Assembly: GCF_029240215.1 (NCBI RefSeq)
Contig: NZ_JARBTK010000003.1
Location: forward strand, 372,001 to 436,000
Direction of reading: 5' to 3'
Source of the DNA: Chryseobacterium sp.
GTDB taxonomy: Bacteria > Bacteroidota > Bacteroidia > Flavobacteriales > Weeksellaceae
Length of the DNA: 64,000 nt
Positions within the stretch are counted from its first letter, which is position 1; every line of letters starts with the position of its first letter. The position numbers and the translations under genes are program-made. Shown piece after piece: positions 50,030 to 58,995 of this stretch. The notes under the pieces are model-generated. The model was not told the origin of the DNA and did no database searches. It was given only the letters and a program-made list of their open reading frames with translations.

Positions 50030-50536
50030 TTAGTTGACAACTTTAATTCCGTTGGCTACAAATCTGATCTCTTCTTTTGGTTTTATAATAGCGTCAATTT
50101 CGGCTTGAGGTTTTTTAGCATCTTCTGCGTAATGTTTCTGTTCGTCGATAGAAGTTACTTTTCTTTCAGCATTACCTTCTAAAACTACATTTTTACCTTT
50201 TAAAGCAGTCGGTACGAAAAACCCATAATCTTTCATTTTTACGAAAAACTGAGTATCATCTTCAGTTTGAATCGTCAACCAGCAACCTTTTTTATCGCAA
50301 ACATCAACTACTTTTCCTTTGATGGCTACATTTTCAACTTTTTTGTTGTCTTTCTTAAGCTTTTTCGCAAGTTTATCAACAGTTATTGCTTTAGATTCTG
50401 ACGAAGTCACGACAGATCCGTAAGTGTCACCCACGATTGCGTTTCCTGCAGGTGGACCAGATTTCTTCTGTTCCTGTGCGAATGCTAATGATGAAGCAGT
50501 TACTGCCACTAAAAATAATATGGATTTTAATTTCAT
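50030..50536 (-). CDS. DUF4920-domain secreted protein
   Basis: 168 residues from the ATG at 50536 (signal peptide MKLKSILFLVAVTASSLAFA cut before QEQ); an in-frame ATG 6 codons up is less likely. The mature part has 'KAITVDKLAKKLKKDNKKVE' (about 48-67), 'AIKGKVVDVCDKKGCWLTIQ' (about 70-89), 'FFVKMKDYGFFVP' (about 95-107) and 'VVLEGNAERKVTSIDEQKHYA', which match the DUF4920 family: a beta-barrel with a CDKKGC pair of Cys. Function not established; the two Cys could bind metal or be redox-active. Transcribed alone, divergent from the permease gene. Confidence 0.85.
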   Translation of the reverse strand: MKLKSILFLVAVTASSLAFAQEQKKSGPPAGNAIVGDTYGSVVTSSESKAITVDKLAKKLKKDNKKVENVAIKGKVVDVCDKKGCWLTIQTEDDTQFFVKMKDYGFFVPTALKGKNVVLEGNAERKVTSIDEQKHYAEDAKKPQAEIDAIIKPKEEIRFVANGIKVVN

Positions 50537-50654
50537 TTTTAATATTTTTTCCAAAATTAATAATAAAATTTGAATTGAGAATGATTATCAGGTTGATAAA
50601 AAACAGGTACTTCTCAAATTCAAAACAAAATTCAAAAACAATTGCATATTTATC

Positions 50655-50662
50655 TATATTTG
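50655..50662 (+). promoter_or_regulatory. -7 box of the amino-acid permease gene
   Basis: TATATTTG lies 16 bases before the ATG at 50679; no -33 TTG at the expected distance. Confidence 0.45.
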
Positions 50663-50678
50663 AGGGTAATATTTCAAT

Positions 50679-52094
50679 ATGCAAAAAAAACTAAAACTCT
50701 GGGACGCAACCATGCTCGTAATGGGCTCCATGATCGGTAGCGGAATCTTTATCGTAAGTGCAGATATGATGCGAAACCTCGGTTCAGGCTACTGGATGAT
50801 CGTTGTCTGGATCATTACTGGAATCATGACAGTTGCTGCAGCAATCAGCTATGGTGAACTCTCTGCATTATTTCCTAAAGCTGGCGGACAATACACTTAT
50901 CTTACAGAAATTTTCGGTAAAAAAATGGGTTTCCTTTACGGTTGGGGATTATTTACGGTGATTCAGACAGGAACGATTGCCGCCGTTGCAATGGCTTTCG
51001 GTAAGTTTACTGCTTATCTGATTCCTTCGCTTAATGATGCAGCTCCTATTTTCCAAAGTGGAGAGTTTAAAATTACATGGATTCAGATGTTGGCAATAGC
51101 CATCATTTTGCTTCTTACCTACATTAATACAAGAGGCGTAGAAAGCGGAAAAATTCTTCAAAATGTATTTACAGGTTCAAAAATAGTAGCTTTATTAGGA
51201 TTAATTGCTGCAGGATTTATTTTCGTAGATTTTTCTCATTTGGCAGAAAACTTCAGTTTCGGAAACAATGCATTTAACAATATCGATAAAGACGCAGAAG
51301 GAAATTTTCTGAAAACCGGTTGGGAATCGATTGACGGAATGACTTTAATGGGCGGAATTGCCGCAGCAATGGTGGGTTCAGTTTTCAGTTCTGTAGCTTG
51401 GGAAAGCGTAACCTTCGTTTCAGGTGAAATTGAAAATCCAAAGAAAAATGTTGTAAAAGCAATGATCTTAGGAACTTCGGCCGTGATGCTTTTATATATT
51501 GCAGTAAATTTTGTCTATTTAAATGCTATCGACCGAGACTCTATCGCATTTGCGGCGAATGATAGAGTAGCGGTTGCTGCATCTCAGAATATTTTCGGAA
51601 GTGCAGGTACTGTCATTATTGCTGTTCTCGTAATGGTTTCGACTTTCGGTTGCAACAACGGATTGATTTTAGCCGGCGCAAGAGTTTTCCAGACGATGGC
51701 AAAAGATGGTCTGTTTTTCAAATCTGCCATCGAGAACAATAAAAACGATGTTCCGTCAAATGCATTGTGGATGCAGGGAATATGGGCATCTGTTTTATGT
51801 CTGAGCGGACAGTATGGAAATCTTTTAGACATGATTTCATTCGTCATCGTTTTGTTTTATATGATCACCGTTTTCGGAGTTATTTATCTGAGATTCAAAC
51901 AGCCTAATCTTGAAAGACCTTATAAAACCTGGTTGTATCCCATTACTCCGATTATTTATCTGGTAATAGGAACGGTTTTTTGCGTTCTTCTTCTGATCTA
52001 CAAACAGCAATACACCTGGCCAGGTTTTTTGATCGTTTTACTCGGACTTCCTGTGTACTATATTATCAATATGAATAAGAAAAGAGATTCCTGA
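50679..52094 (+). CDS. APC-family amino-acid permease
   Basis: 471 residues with twelve predicted membrane helices. The first helix contains 'DATMLVMGSMIGSGIFIVSAD' (about 9-29, the unwound GSGIF substrate loop, quoted as 'MGSMIGSGIF'), and helix 2-3 has 'SYGELSALFPKAGGQYTYL' (about 57-75). 'AWESVTFVSGEIENPKKNV' (about 240-258) and 'NNGLILAGARVFQTMAKDGLFF' (about 325-346) are further APC/LAT landmarks. It should be a cytoplasmic-membrane antiporter or symporter for amino acids. The last bases overlap the start of the repeat-rich spacer. Confidence 0.9.
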   Translation: MQKKLKLWDATMLVMGSMIGSGIFIVSADMMRNLGSGYWMIVVWIITGIMTVAAAISYGELSALFPKAGGQYTYLTEIFGKKMGFLYGWGLFTVIQTGTIAAVAMAFGKFTAYLIPSLNDAAPIFQSGEFKITWIQMLAIAIILLLTYINTRGVESGKILQNVFTGSKIVALLGLIAAGFIFVDFSHLAENFSFGNNAFNNIDKDAEGNFLKTGWESIDGMTLMGGIAAAMVGSVFSSVAWESVTFVSGEIENPKKNVVKAMILGTSAVMLLYIAVNFVYLNAIDRDSIAFAANDRVAVAASQNIFGSAGTVIIAVLVMVSTFGCNNGLILAGARVFQTMAKDGLFFKSAIENNKNDVPSNALWMQGIWASVLCLSGQYGNLLDMISFVIVLFYMITVFGVIYLRFKQPNLERPYKTWLYPITPIIYLVIGTVFCVLLLIYKQQYTWPGFLIVLLGLPVYYIINMNKKRDS

Positions 52095-52101
52095 TTTTTT
52101 C

Positions 52102-52210
52102 AGGAGCTTAATCCCGCTTTCACTACTCGCTTTTTCTTGAATTTCGGCGGCGGCTTTGCCGCCGCCGAAATTCAAGAAAAGAGCTCAAACATGCCGTTCA
52201 ATCGGGGCTA
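52102..52210. repeat. Composite palindromic element with GC-rich core
   Basis: A 23-bp perfect inverted repeat (52132-52154 and 52158-52180) with core GGCGGCGGC/GCCGCCGCC around TTT is flanked by AGGAGCTTAATCCCGCTTTC on the left and CCGTTCAATCGGGGCTA on the right. As I recall, ends like these bound variable-centre repeats in Chryseobacterium genomes. The core GC content is far above the neighbourhood. Confidence 0.75.
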
Positions 52211-52235
52211 GGAATTTGTGTATAGTTCAAGTTTC

Positions 52236-52268
52236 GTCATTGCGAGGAGCGCAGCAACGAAGCAATCT
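52236..52268. repeat. GTCATTGCGAGG-type short element
   Basis: Begins GTCATTGCGAGGAGCGCAG and ends ACGAAGCAATCT; ATTGC at the left pairs with GCAAT at the right. This word is known to me as a dispersed repeat in several bacterial groups. Single copy in this window. Confidence 0.65.
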
Positions 52269-52489
52269 TTAAATAAAATAAAGAGCATTTTAATAGAATG
52301 TCAATTTTTCAAACTAAACAATTGTAAGTTATAAAAAACTTTGTGACCTTCTTATAAGTGAAACGCCTTCGTGTAACTTAAAAGTAGGAAGTAATCAAAA
52401 ATCTTTTTGAGCTCTGCATTTAAAATAATTTTAGCTAATAACTTAGTATGGATGTACGTTTTTAATCATAACACTAAATTATCATTCAT

Positions 52490-52556
52490 TTTGTCATTCC
52501 GGAGGAATCTAACCTGCTTTATTTTCAGTGTGTTGAGATTCCTCCGGAATGACAAA
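52490..52556. repeat. Dispersed palindromic repeat, copy B
   Basis: Left arm TTGTCATTCCGGAGGAATCT and right arm GAGATTCCTCCGGAATGACA match copies A and C. The middle is unrelated to theirs. It lies 164 bases before tssE. Confidence 0.8.
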
Positions 52557-52719
52557 CAAACCGTTAAAAACTAAGTTATTACTAATTACGGACATTCATT
52601 TAACTTAGACAAACAATTAAAGTTTCAAAATATTACTGTACATTATTTCCCGAAAATGATTAATTTGGTATTTCATTTTAAATAATGACACCAAAAAAAT
52701 AAAATAGAGAATAAAATCT

Positions 52720-53160
52720 ATGGACACACCAAATTACAGAATGCCTTTTGTACCATCTATACTGATGTCTGAAGGTGGGAGTATAGACACCTGCGATATG
52801 GGTGAAAGTATAGCCCACAACATCATGCTCCTGATCACGACAAAAAAAGGCGAAAACAGATATGATGAAAATTACGGAAACGACGTTTGGAATCTGGAAT
52901 TTGATAACGGAGTTACATCAGCCGTATGGGAAAGCGTCTTTATAAAAAGCCTTAAACGGCAGATTCAGGAATTTGAACCCAGAATTGTTCAGCCACAGAT
53001 TGATGCTCATGTAGAAATTGTGGAGCACAACTACGACACCAAAGAACATACGGAAATCAAGAAAAAAGTAAAAATAGCCATCAATGCTAAAATGGAAGAT
53101 TCAGGAGAACGATTCAGTTTTTCTACTGAGCTTTTTCTGAGTCCTATGTCTATCGATTAA
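52720..53160 (+). CDS. GPW/gp25-family T6SS baseplate protein (TssE-like)
   Basis: 146 residues. The region from about 20 to 125 fits the GPW/gp25 fold of phage T4 baseplate and T6SS TssE: 'SIAHNIMLLITTKKGENRYDENYGNDVWN' (quoted in part: 'LLITTKKGENRYDENYGN') with the conserved 'GERRYDPNFG'-type loop as 'GENRYDENYG'. In Bacteroidota this type goes with T6SS subtype iii. The next gene, 20 bases on, is tssF, so the two form one unit. No other tss gene is in the window. Confidence 0.83.
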   Translation: MDTPNYRMPFVPSILMSEGGSIDTCDMGESIAHNIMLLITTKKGENRYDENYGNDVWNLEFDNGVTSAVWESVFIKSLKRQIQEFEPRIVQPQIDAHVEIVEHNYDTKEHTEIKKKVKIAINAKMEDSGERFSFSTELFLSPMSID

Positions 53161-53180
53161 TCACCTACCTTATCACAAAC

Positions 53181-55064
53181 ATGAATTTAGATCAGAATAT
53201 ATATTCAAAAGAATCTGTAAAAGCCAGAATGTTGCAGAACGCGACCAAAGTCTGGGGATTAAAAAGTCCGCAGTCGCTGGATCCTTTTGTTAAACTTTTA
53301 ATTGATGCTTTCAGTACGGAAGTTTTTAAAGCCAATAATGAAATTCAGACTGTTAATGCGAGAATTTTAGAAAAACTGGCAAAACTTTTGACACCATCAA
53401 TTTACACCCATCCGATTCCGGCTCATGCTGTTGCATATACTTTACCTTTTGAATCATCAGAGATTTTGCTGGAGCATACAGAATTTTTCTTTAGAAAACA
53501 GATGAATTCCACGGTAAAATCCGAATCAGATAAACAGCTCAATATTCCTTTTACACCGATTGGAAGTGTAAGAACCAATAAAGCGCAAACTGCCATTATG
53601 TTTGTAGGAAATACCTGCTACAGCATTGATGAGCGTCTAAACAAAATTCCGATTTCAAGATTTCAGGGAAGACCTTCTGATTACAGAAAAGTTACAATAG
53701 GAATTGATGTTTCAAAATATTCAAACGAGAAATTTCCGAGAACATTAGGGATTTTCTGTTCAAATCCTGCATTTGAGCATTTGGATTATGTGTATAAACT
53801 ACTTCCCTACATCACAGTTTCAAGCAACGGAAATCCGTTATTTATAAAAGAAGGTTTAACGTATATTAAAAAAGAACAGTCTGAAGGATATGAACAGCTT
53901 TTTCACGAGCAGTCGATTCAGACAAAAATCATTGAAGATATCAAAAGTATTTATCATCATAAATTCATTGAGGTGATGGGACTTTCGAGAGATCTGTTTT
54001 CAGAATCCGGAAAGCTTCCCCAGGATTTAGATTTTCTAGATGGCAGAGAAGAAATTGAAAAATACATCAACGGAAAATCTTTTCTTTGGTTAACTTTTGA
54101 ATTTCCACCTCAGTTTTCGGCTGAGATTTTAGATAATTTTACGTTTGTACTCAATGCGTTTCCAATATACAATCGTGGTTGGAAAAAAACTGAGTACAGT
54201 CTTGATATCATGGGAAATAATATTCCTCTCATTACGGAAGAAGGAGAACATTTTCTATACGTAGATGAAGTGCAGGATGGCGACGGAAGAAAATATACAG
54301 AGATACCTTTCACGCCTTCGGATGATTTAAAGAAAGGTTTATACACCGTAAGAAAAGGCGGAATGGAGCGTTTCAACAATAGAAATGCCGTTGATATGAT
54401 TTCCAATGTTCTGGAATTGACAAGAGATGAAATCGCCGCTTTCTCATTATTAAACCGTGATAATGTAAAAGGAATGCTCAGCGAAATGTCTGACAAAATG
54501 AAATCGATGATGCAGAAAGTCAATAATGCTAAAAGGAACATCAGACAGGAACTCAATTATGTTATCATGGAACCAGTGGAGAAAACCGATCATACTTACG
54601 CTTCTTTTTGGATCACACATTGCACATTTGCTAATCATATGCGACCGGGAACTGAACTTTCCAATCAATTAAAATCCCAATCACTGGTGCTTTTAACAGA
54701 AACCATAGGTGGTGCAGAAGAACAAAAGGGTTCAGACAGTATTCAGGCTTACAAATATGCTTTGACGACACGAGATAAAATAATTTCTCTGGAAGATGTG
54801 AAAAACTATGTTAGAATGGTTTTGAAGGACGAATTAAAAGATGTCCGTGTAAAGCGAGGAACGATGATCAGTAACAAGCCAAAAGAAGGTTTTGTTCGTA
54901 CGGTTGAGGTAGAAGTTATTCCACAAAATTATGCTTTCTACGGAAGAGTGTATTGGGAAAACGTGGCAAATATTCTACGGAATCAAATTATTTCCAAAGC
55001 GATTGACGGAATTGAATATCGTGTAATGATTACCAATGAGGATGTAGATTTTTTTGAGAATTAA
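53181..55064 (+). CDS. tssF: T6SS baseplate protein TssF (subtype iii-like)
   Basis: 627 residues. Begins with 'SKESVKARMLQNATKVWGLKSPQSLDPFVKLLIDAF' (quoted in part: 'MLQNATKVWGLKSPQSLDPF') and 'NARILEKLAKLLTPSIYTHPIPAHAV', the Bacteroidota-type TssF N-terminus, followed by 'PLFIKEGLTYIKKEQSEG' and a C-terminal 'YRVMITNEDVDFFEN'. TssF joins TssE, TssG and TssK in the wedge of the T6SS baseplate. Length is in the family range. No frameshift or truncation is apparent, so the gene looks intact. Partner tssG does not follow; the next gene lies on the opposite strand. Confidence 0.82.
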   Translation: MNLDQNIYSKESVKARMLQNATKVWGLKSPQSLDPFVKLLIDAFSTEVFKANNEIQTVNARILEKLAKLLTPSIYTHPIPAHAVAYTLPFESSEILLEHTEFFFRKQMNSTVKSESDKQLNIPFTPIGSVRTNKAQTAIMFVGNTCYSIDERLNKIPISRFQGRPSDYRKVTIGIDVSKYSNEKFPRTLGIFCSNPAFEHLDYVYKLLPYITVSSNGNPLFIKEGLTYIKKEQSEGYEQLFHEQSIQTKIIEDIKSIYHHKFIEVMGLSRDLFSESGKLPQDLDFLDGREEIEKYINGKSFLWLTFEFPPQFSAEILDNFTFVLNAFPIYNRGWKKTEYSLDIMGNNIPLITEEGEHFLYVDEVQDGDGRKYTEIPFTPSDDLKKGLYTVRKGGMERFNNRNAVDMISNVLELTRDEIAAFSLLNRDNVKGMLSEMSDKMKSMMQKVNNAKRNIRQELNYVIMEPVEKTDHTYASFWITHCTFANHMRPGTELSNQLKSQSLVLLTETIGGAEEQKGSDSIQAYKYALTTRDKIISLEDVKNYVRMVLKDELKDVRVKRGTMISNKPKEGFVRTVEVEVIPQNYAFYGRVYWENVANILRNQIISKAIDGIEYRVMITNEDVDFFEN

Positions 55065-55143
55065 TCCTTAATTGGAATGACAATATGATTTATCAATTTA
55101 TACAAACAATATTAAAAATTTCTTTCCACCATTTTGATAAAAA

Positions 55144-55173
55144 AACTGTCATTAACTTAAAAGTTAACAACAG
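55144..55173 (-). terminator. Terminator of the YadA-head gene
   Basis: ACTGTCATTAACTT and AAGTTAACAACAGT form an inverted repeat with a CA/CA bulge; seven A just left of it on the plus strand give a T run on the minus strand, 106 bases after the gene's stop. Confidence 0.65.
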
Positions 55174-55278
55174 TCAATATTATTAAAATAATCTAAATAG
55201 CCTGATTACAAGTTGAAAATTTGTATTGCTTAATTTATTAGAATATTTAAGGGTGTCTGAATAGAATTCTAAATTTAC

Positions 55279-56715
55279 TTATAATTTAATTCTGATTTCG
55301 CCAGTACTTGTTTTGTATAACTTACCAACTGCCAAACCTCCTGTAGCCGCAGCTGCATCATTAGCATATGTTGGAAGGGTACTAAAATTAAAATCTGCGG
55401 CAGAAACAGACGCTCTTGTTACAGATTTTATAACACCTGTAGAAGTTGCAACTACAATTCTGTCTGCTGATGTTCCTGTGTAAGCAGCTGCATTGATATT
55501 TCGGATTCTTAGACCACCTCTTCCTGCAAATTGTGTACCTCCTAAGTCTAATAATTCAGTCGGTTTTGCATCATCTTCTTCACCATTTACGCCTATTGCA
55601 GTGTTACCATTTCTAAGTACAGTCATCGCATTATTGAAAGTGTAAGGTGGTGTATAAGAATTACCATTACCTATCTGAAATAAAGCATCATCCTGTACGG
55701 GTGTGGAAGTAAGTGATCCTGTTCGAATAGCATTTCTTTCTCCAATGGCAGTTGAAACAAATCCGGCTGCTAATGTCTGTCTTCCCATAGCAGTCGAAGC
55801 ATTTCCTGCAGCAGTTGTATAGGCTCCAATGGCTACGGACTGATCTCCGCTTGCAACAGCCGTATGTGTACTTAATGCTAGAGCGTAGATACCACTAGCT
55901 TTTGCATTCAAACCAACAGCAACACTGTAAATATTGCTGGATTCAGGCTGTATACCAATTGCTGTCGAGCCATAACCGCTAGCTTTCGCATAAAACCCAA
56001 CTGCAGTTGATATATATCCTGTAGCTTCTGAACTTTGGGGTCCTGCTGCAAAAGAATATTCTCCACCGGCAATATTGAAATTTCCGATTGCTTGAGACCT
56101 GTCACCACTTGCCACATTTCTCCAGCCAATTGCAGAAGAAGTTAAGCCGGATGCTTTATTTTCCAGCCCTAACGCAGTAGAATTTACTCCAATTAAAGAG
56201 CTGCCATTAAGTTCATCTGCGTGTGGTGTTCCCCCTCGCAAAGCACCACGCACATCTAATTTTGCGATAGGATTAGCTGACGAGAAATTACCTATTCCCA
56301 CATTGCCATTTTGATAAATACTCTGATTATTCAGAGTAGCTGTTGCTGTTGTGTTTTCCAAATTCCATGGGCTTGTAAAAGCTGTTCCCGTTCCGGTCAT
56401 TTTTTGCCAAATACTTCCATCAAAATAGAAATAGCCTACTGCTGTTACATTTAACGTTTTTGATGATGTGTCGGCGGGCATCAATGCCTCGGTAACATAT
56501 ACAATTGCACCCGTTTGCGGTGCCGCATAGTTGGTGTCTTTTGCTTTCAGCTCAGAGCCTTTTAGTCGTGGAGCAATAAATCCGTCTGTTTTACTAAGAT
56601 CTGTGGGCGATGCTATTACATCTAATGTAGCTTTGGGAAATTCTGTATTGATTCCTACTTGCGAAAAAGTAAATCCGGTGATTAGACTGCTTAAAAAAAT
56701 AAATTGTTTTTTCAT
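55279..56715 (-). CDS. YadA-like head-repeat secreted protein
   Basis: 478 residues. Signal peptide (MKKQFIFLSSLITGFTFSQ), an N-terminal Bacteroidota-type 'VGINTEFPKATLDVIASP' and 'GFIAPRLKGSEL' segment, then about thirteen 14-residue repeats (about 165-345) of the form SxAxG..(A/G)xAxGxx(S/A), for example 'STAIGIQPESSNIYSVAVGL' and 'SVAIGAYTTAAGNASTAMGR', the left-handed beta-roll of YadA heads. The C-terminus is a short beta domain; there is no YadA anchor barrel and no T9SS sorting domain. An adhesin or surface polymer is likely. Monocistronic, with a strong promoter. Confidence 0.78.
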   Translation of the reverse strand: MKKQFIFLSSLITGFTFSQVGINTEFPKATLDVIASPTDLSKTDGFIAPRLKGSELKAKDTNYAAPQTGAIVYVTEALMPADTSSKTLNVTAVGYFYFDGSIWQKMTGTGTAFTSPWNLENTTATATLNNQSIYQNGNVGIGNFSSANPIAKLDVRGALRGGTPHADELNGSSLIGVNSTALGLENKASGLTSSAIGWRNVASGDRSQAIGNFNIAGGEYSFAAGPQSSEATGYISTAVGFYAKASGYGSTAIGIQPESSNIYSVAVGLNAKASGIYALALSTHTAVASGDQSVAIGAYTTAAGNASTAMGRQTLAAGFVSTAIGERNAIRTGSLTSTPVQDDALFQIGNGNSYTPPYTFNNAMTVLRNGNTAIGVNGEEDDAKPTELLDLGGTQFAGRGGLRIRNINAAAYTGTSADRIVVATSTGVIKSVTRASVSAADFNFSTLPTYANDAAAATGGLAVGKLYKTSTGEIRIKL

Positions 56716-56804
56716 TTGTTTGTAGATTTTAGAACTGTATATTTTATTTGTATTTTTTGTGTTTTCAGAATTAATATTTGTGAATTTGTGTTTTTGTTAT
56801 GTTT

Positions 56805-56835
56805 CAAAAGTACATTTGTAAAATTACTTAGACAA
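56805..56835 (-). promoter_or_regulatory. Promoter of the YadA-head gene
   Basis: On the minus strand TTG (56833-56835), 20 bases and TACTTTTG (56805-56812). The leader to the ATG at 56715 is about 85 bases. Confidence 0.7.
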
Positions 56836-56986
56836 ACAATGATTTATTTTAATTCGGGAAAATGGATGCTGTAATAATCTATTTAAGTTATTGAATTATA
56901 GTGTTTTAATTTGTTTTTTTTGAAAAAAAATGAATAAATGTAAATTCGTGGTTTTTATAAAAGAAAATTGAATGATTTAAAAGATA

Positions 56987-58582
56987 TTAGTCATTTTTTT
57001 TATCTTTTAATGTCTGCAGATAATGAGATGGAGAGGTATTCGTAATTTTCTTAAATGCAGTTGCAAATTTACTTTGGGATGAGAAACCTGCTTCAGCAGC
57101 TAAACTTGCTATTTTATACTTCTGATATTTTGAATCACTTTTGAGCTTTCCAATAATATAATTGATGCGTAGCTCATTGATGTAGTTATTGAAATCTTTA
57201 TGCTTAAAATTATTGATTATATAGGATAAATATTTGGTATTAGTATCACAGTAAGTTGCTAAATAGGGAAGAGATATAGAATTTCGTGTAAAAAGGATAG
57301 AGTTTTCAAATTTTTCAAGTTTAGCTAGAAGTTTTTTTTCGGTAGCCGGTGTCATCATTGAAAATTGGTCATATTCAAGAACAGGAATGACTTCTGTGTT
57401 ATCATTGTTTTTTTGAATACTTTCTTTCAAATTAATATATTCTCGATGTTTCTCTTGTGCTTGATAAAAATTTTGTTCTAGATTTTTCACATGGGCTTTT
57501 TGTTTCCTGTTGTCTAAAAATCTTACGATAGTAGATATAGTAAACAATATAATAAGCAAAATCAATAAAAGAGTATTTGTAGTAGATTTTTTTTCATCAT
57601 CTGTATTTTTTTGTTGTGACTCGTTATATTGTTTATCTATAAATGCTAATATGTTATGTGAAATTTTCTCCCTTGTTGAATCTTGTTTAATCTTTACTTC
57701 TGCTAATTTTTCAATATTTTTTGTAGCAAAATAGTATTTTTGAGAAGTGTCATAGATTTCATTTTTTAAGCTGAGATGATTAGACTTTTCAGCAATGCTT
57801 TCCGCTCTTTTAAAATATAATTTTGCTTTTTTAAGATTTTTTGTTTCTATGTATACTTGTGCAATTCCACTAAATACTAAGCCTTTTAAATAATTATCAG
57901 GCATTAACTCTAAAATAGATTCCGCAGCTCTATAGCATGTAAGAGATTTATTATAATTGCCTAATCTATCATAACAAAGACCTTCAACCTGCCTATTATT
58001 GGCAATCAGAAAGAGCTTTTTATTCCCCGAAGCATTAAAAAGACTGTCTGATTTATAAATAAAATTTAGTGCTTTTTTATAATTTTTAAACTTTATCTCA
58101 TAGTAGGCTTTCTCCAACATTACAAAAGCCAGCAGATTATTAGTGATGAGTATATTATCAATTTTTTTGATTGCATACTCAGATTTAATAACGTAATTTT
58201 TAGATTGACTAAACAATCCGAGGCTTCGATACTGAGAAGATAAAAAGCCATAAATCTTTGATTGCAACACATAATCCTCAGAATTTGCAACATACTGTTC
58301 TGCTGTGAGAGCATATTCTAATGATTTTTTATCATCACCATATTGTTGTAGAAGAGTTGCAGAAAGCATAAGACTCTTTGCTTTGAATTTTGGAGTTTCT
58401 GAATTAATATAAAGAGAATCTGCAACTAATAAAGCTTTTTTAAAATTTTTCTGAGACGTTTCTAAATAAGTTTTATTGTAAGTTTTGTTATAGCTTTCTG
58501 GGTTTTGTGCATTCAGATTTTCTGAAAGGATTAAAAATAGAACAAAATACAATGGTAGTCTTAATAGTTTTTTTATCAGCAT
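56987..58582 (-). CDS. TPR-containing membrane protein with AraC-type HTH
   Basis: 531 residues: signal-anchor N-terminus (about 8-26, 'RLPLYFVLFLILSENLNAQ'), TPR-like helices (about 60-300, e.g. 'GLCYDRLGNYNKSLTCYRAAES', 'IAQVYIETKNLKKAKLYFKRAES'), a membrane helix (about 337-356, 'NTLLLILLIILFTISTIV'), a linker and a C-terminal AraC HTH pair (about 425-531; 'LATYCDTNTKYLSYIINNF', 'IASLAAEAGFSSQSKFATAFKKITNTSPSHYLQTL', quoted in part). This layout suggests a membrane sensor-regulator. The nearby YadA-head gene on the same strand may be a target; this is inference. Confidence 0.85.
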   Translation of the reverse strand: MLIKKLLRLPLYFVLFLILSENLNAQNPESYNKTYNKTYLETSQKNFKKALLVADSLYINSETPKFKAKSLMLSATLLQQYGDDKKSLEYALTAEQYVANSEDYVLQSKIYGFLSSQYRSLGLFSQSKNYVIKSEYAIKKIDNILITNNLLAFVMLEKAYYEIKFKNYKKALNFIYKSDSLFNASGNKKLFLIANNRQVEGLCYDRLGNYNKSLTCYRAAESILELMPDNYLKGLVFSGIAQVYIETKNLKKAKLYFKRAESIAEKSNHLSLKNEIYDTSQKYYFATKNIEKLAEVKIKQDSTREKISHNILAFIDKQYNESQQKNTDDEKKSTTNTLLLILLIILFTISTIVRFLDNRKQKAHVKNLEQNFYQAQEKHREYINLKESIQKNNDNTEVIPVLEYDQFSMMTPATEKKLLAKLEKFENSILFTRNSISLPYLATYCDTNTKYLSYIINNFKHKDFNNYINELRINYIIGKLKSDSKYQKYKIASLAAEAGFSSQSKFATAFKKITNTSPSHYLQTLKDKKND

Positions 58583-58995
58583 ATGCTTAACTTAAATTCG
58601 TTACATTACAATTCAAAATTTCAATGATAACTTAGCAGAATATTATTAAATAGGTAGGAATGTAATATTAAGCTTTGAGCTAATTGAATCATTATTTATT
58701 GAAGGTTTATGAATTTTAAGCTGCATCATTAATCTGAAATTTATAAATGAGCAGTTTTTTATATTTAATTTCTAAGTCATTAAAATATAATATGATAATT
58801 CAAAGTATTTTATGAATTATTTCAGTAAAAATATGGTTTTGAGAATAGTTTGAAAAGAAAAGGTTTGCCGTATTCCTGAAAACGAATAGTTCAGTTAATT
58901 GCTTTATATCTTTAATATATTGAGTATTTGCTTCTTATATTTTATTATCATATTATCAAAGTTTTTTTATAAAAAGCACAATAGCCCCAATTTAG

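Larger units (their letters stand above)
52095..52719. other. 625-base repeat-rich spacer before tssE
   Basis: No gene is seen. It holds a composite palindromic element (52102-52210), a GTCATTGCGAGG-type element (52236-52268) and a copy of the GTCATTCCG repeat family (52490-52556). These are three different repeat families in about 460 bases. The remaining sequence is AT-rich without reading frames. Confidence 0.75.

Noticed and set aside
52089..52105. TCCTGA/TCAGGA hairpin after the permease as a terminator
   Set aside because: The stem is only 6 bp and no T run follows; the bases merge into the composite repeat.
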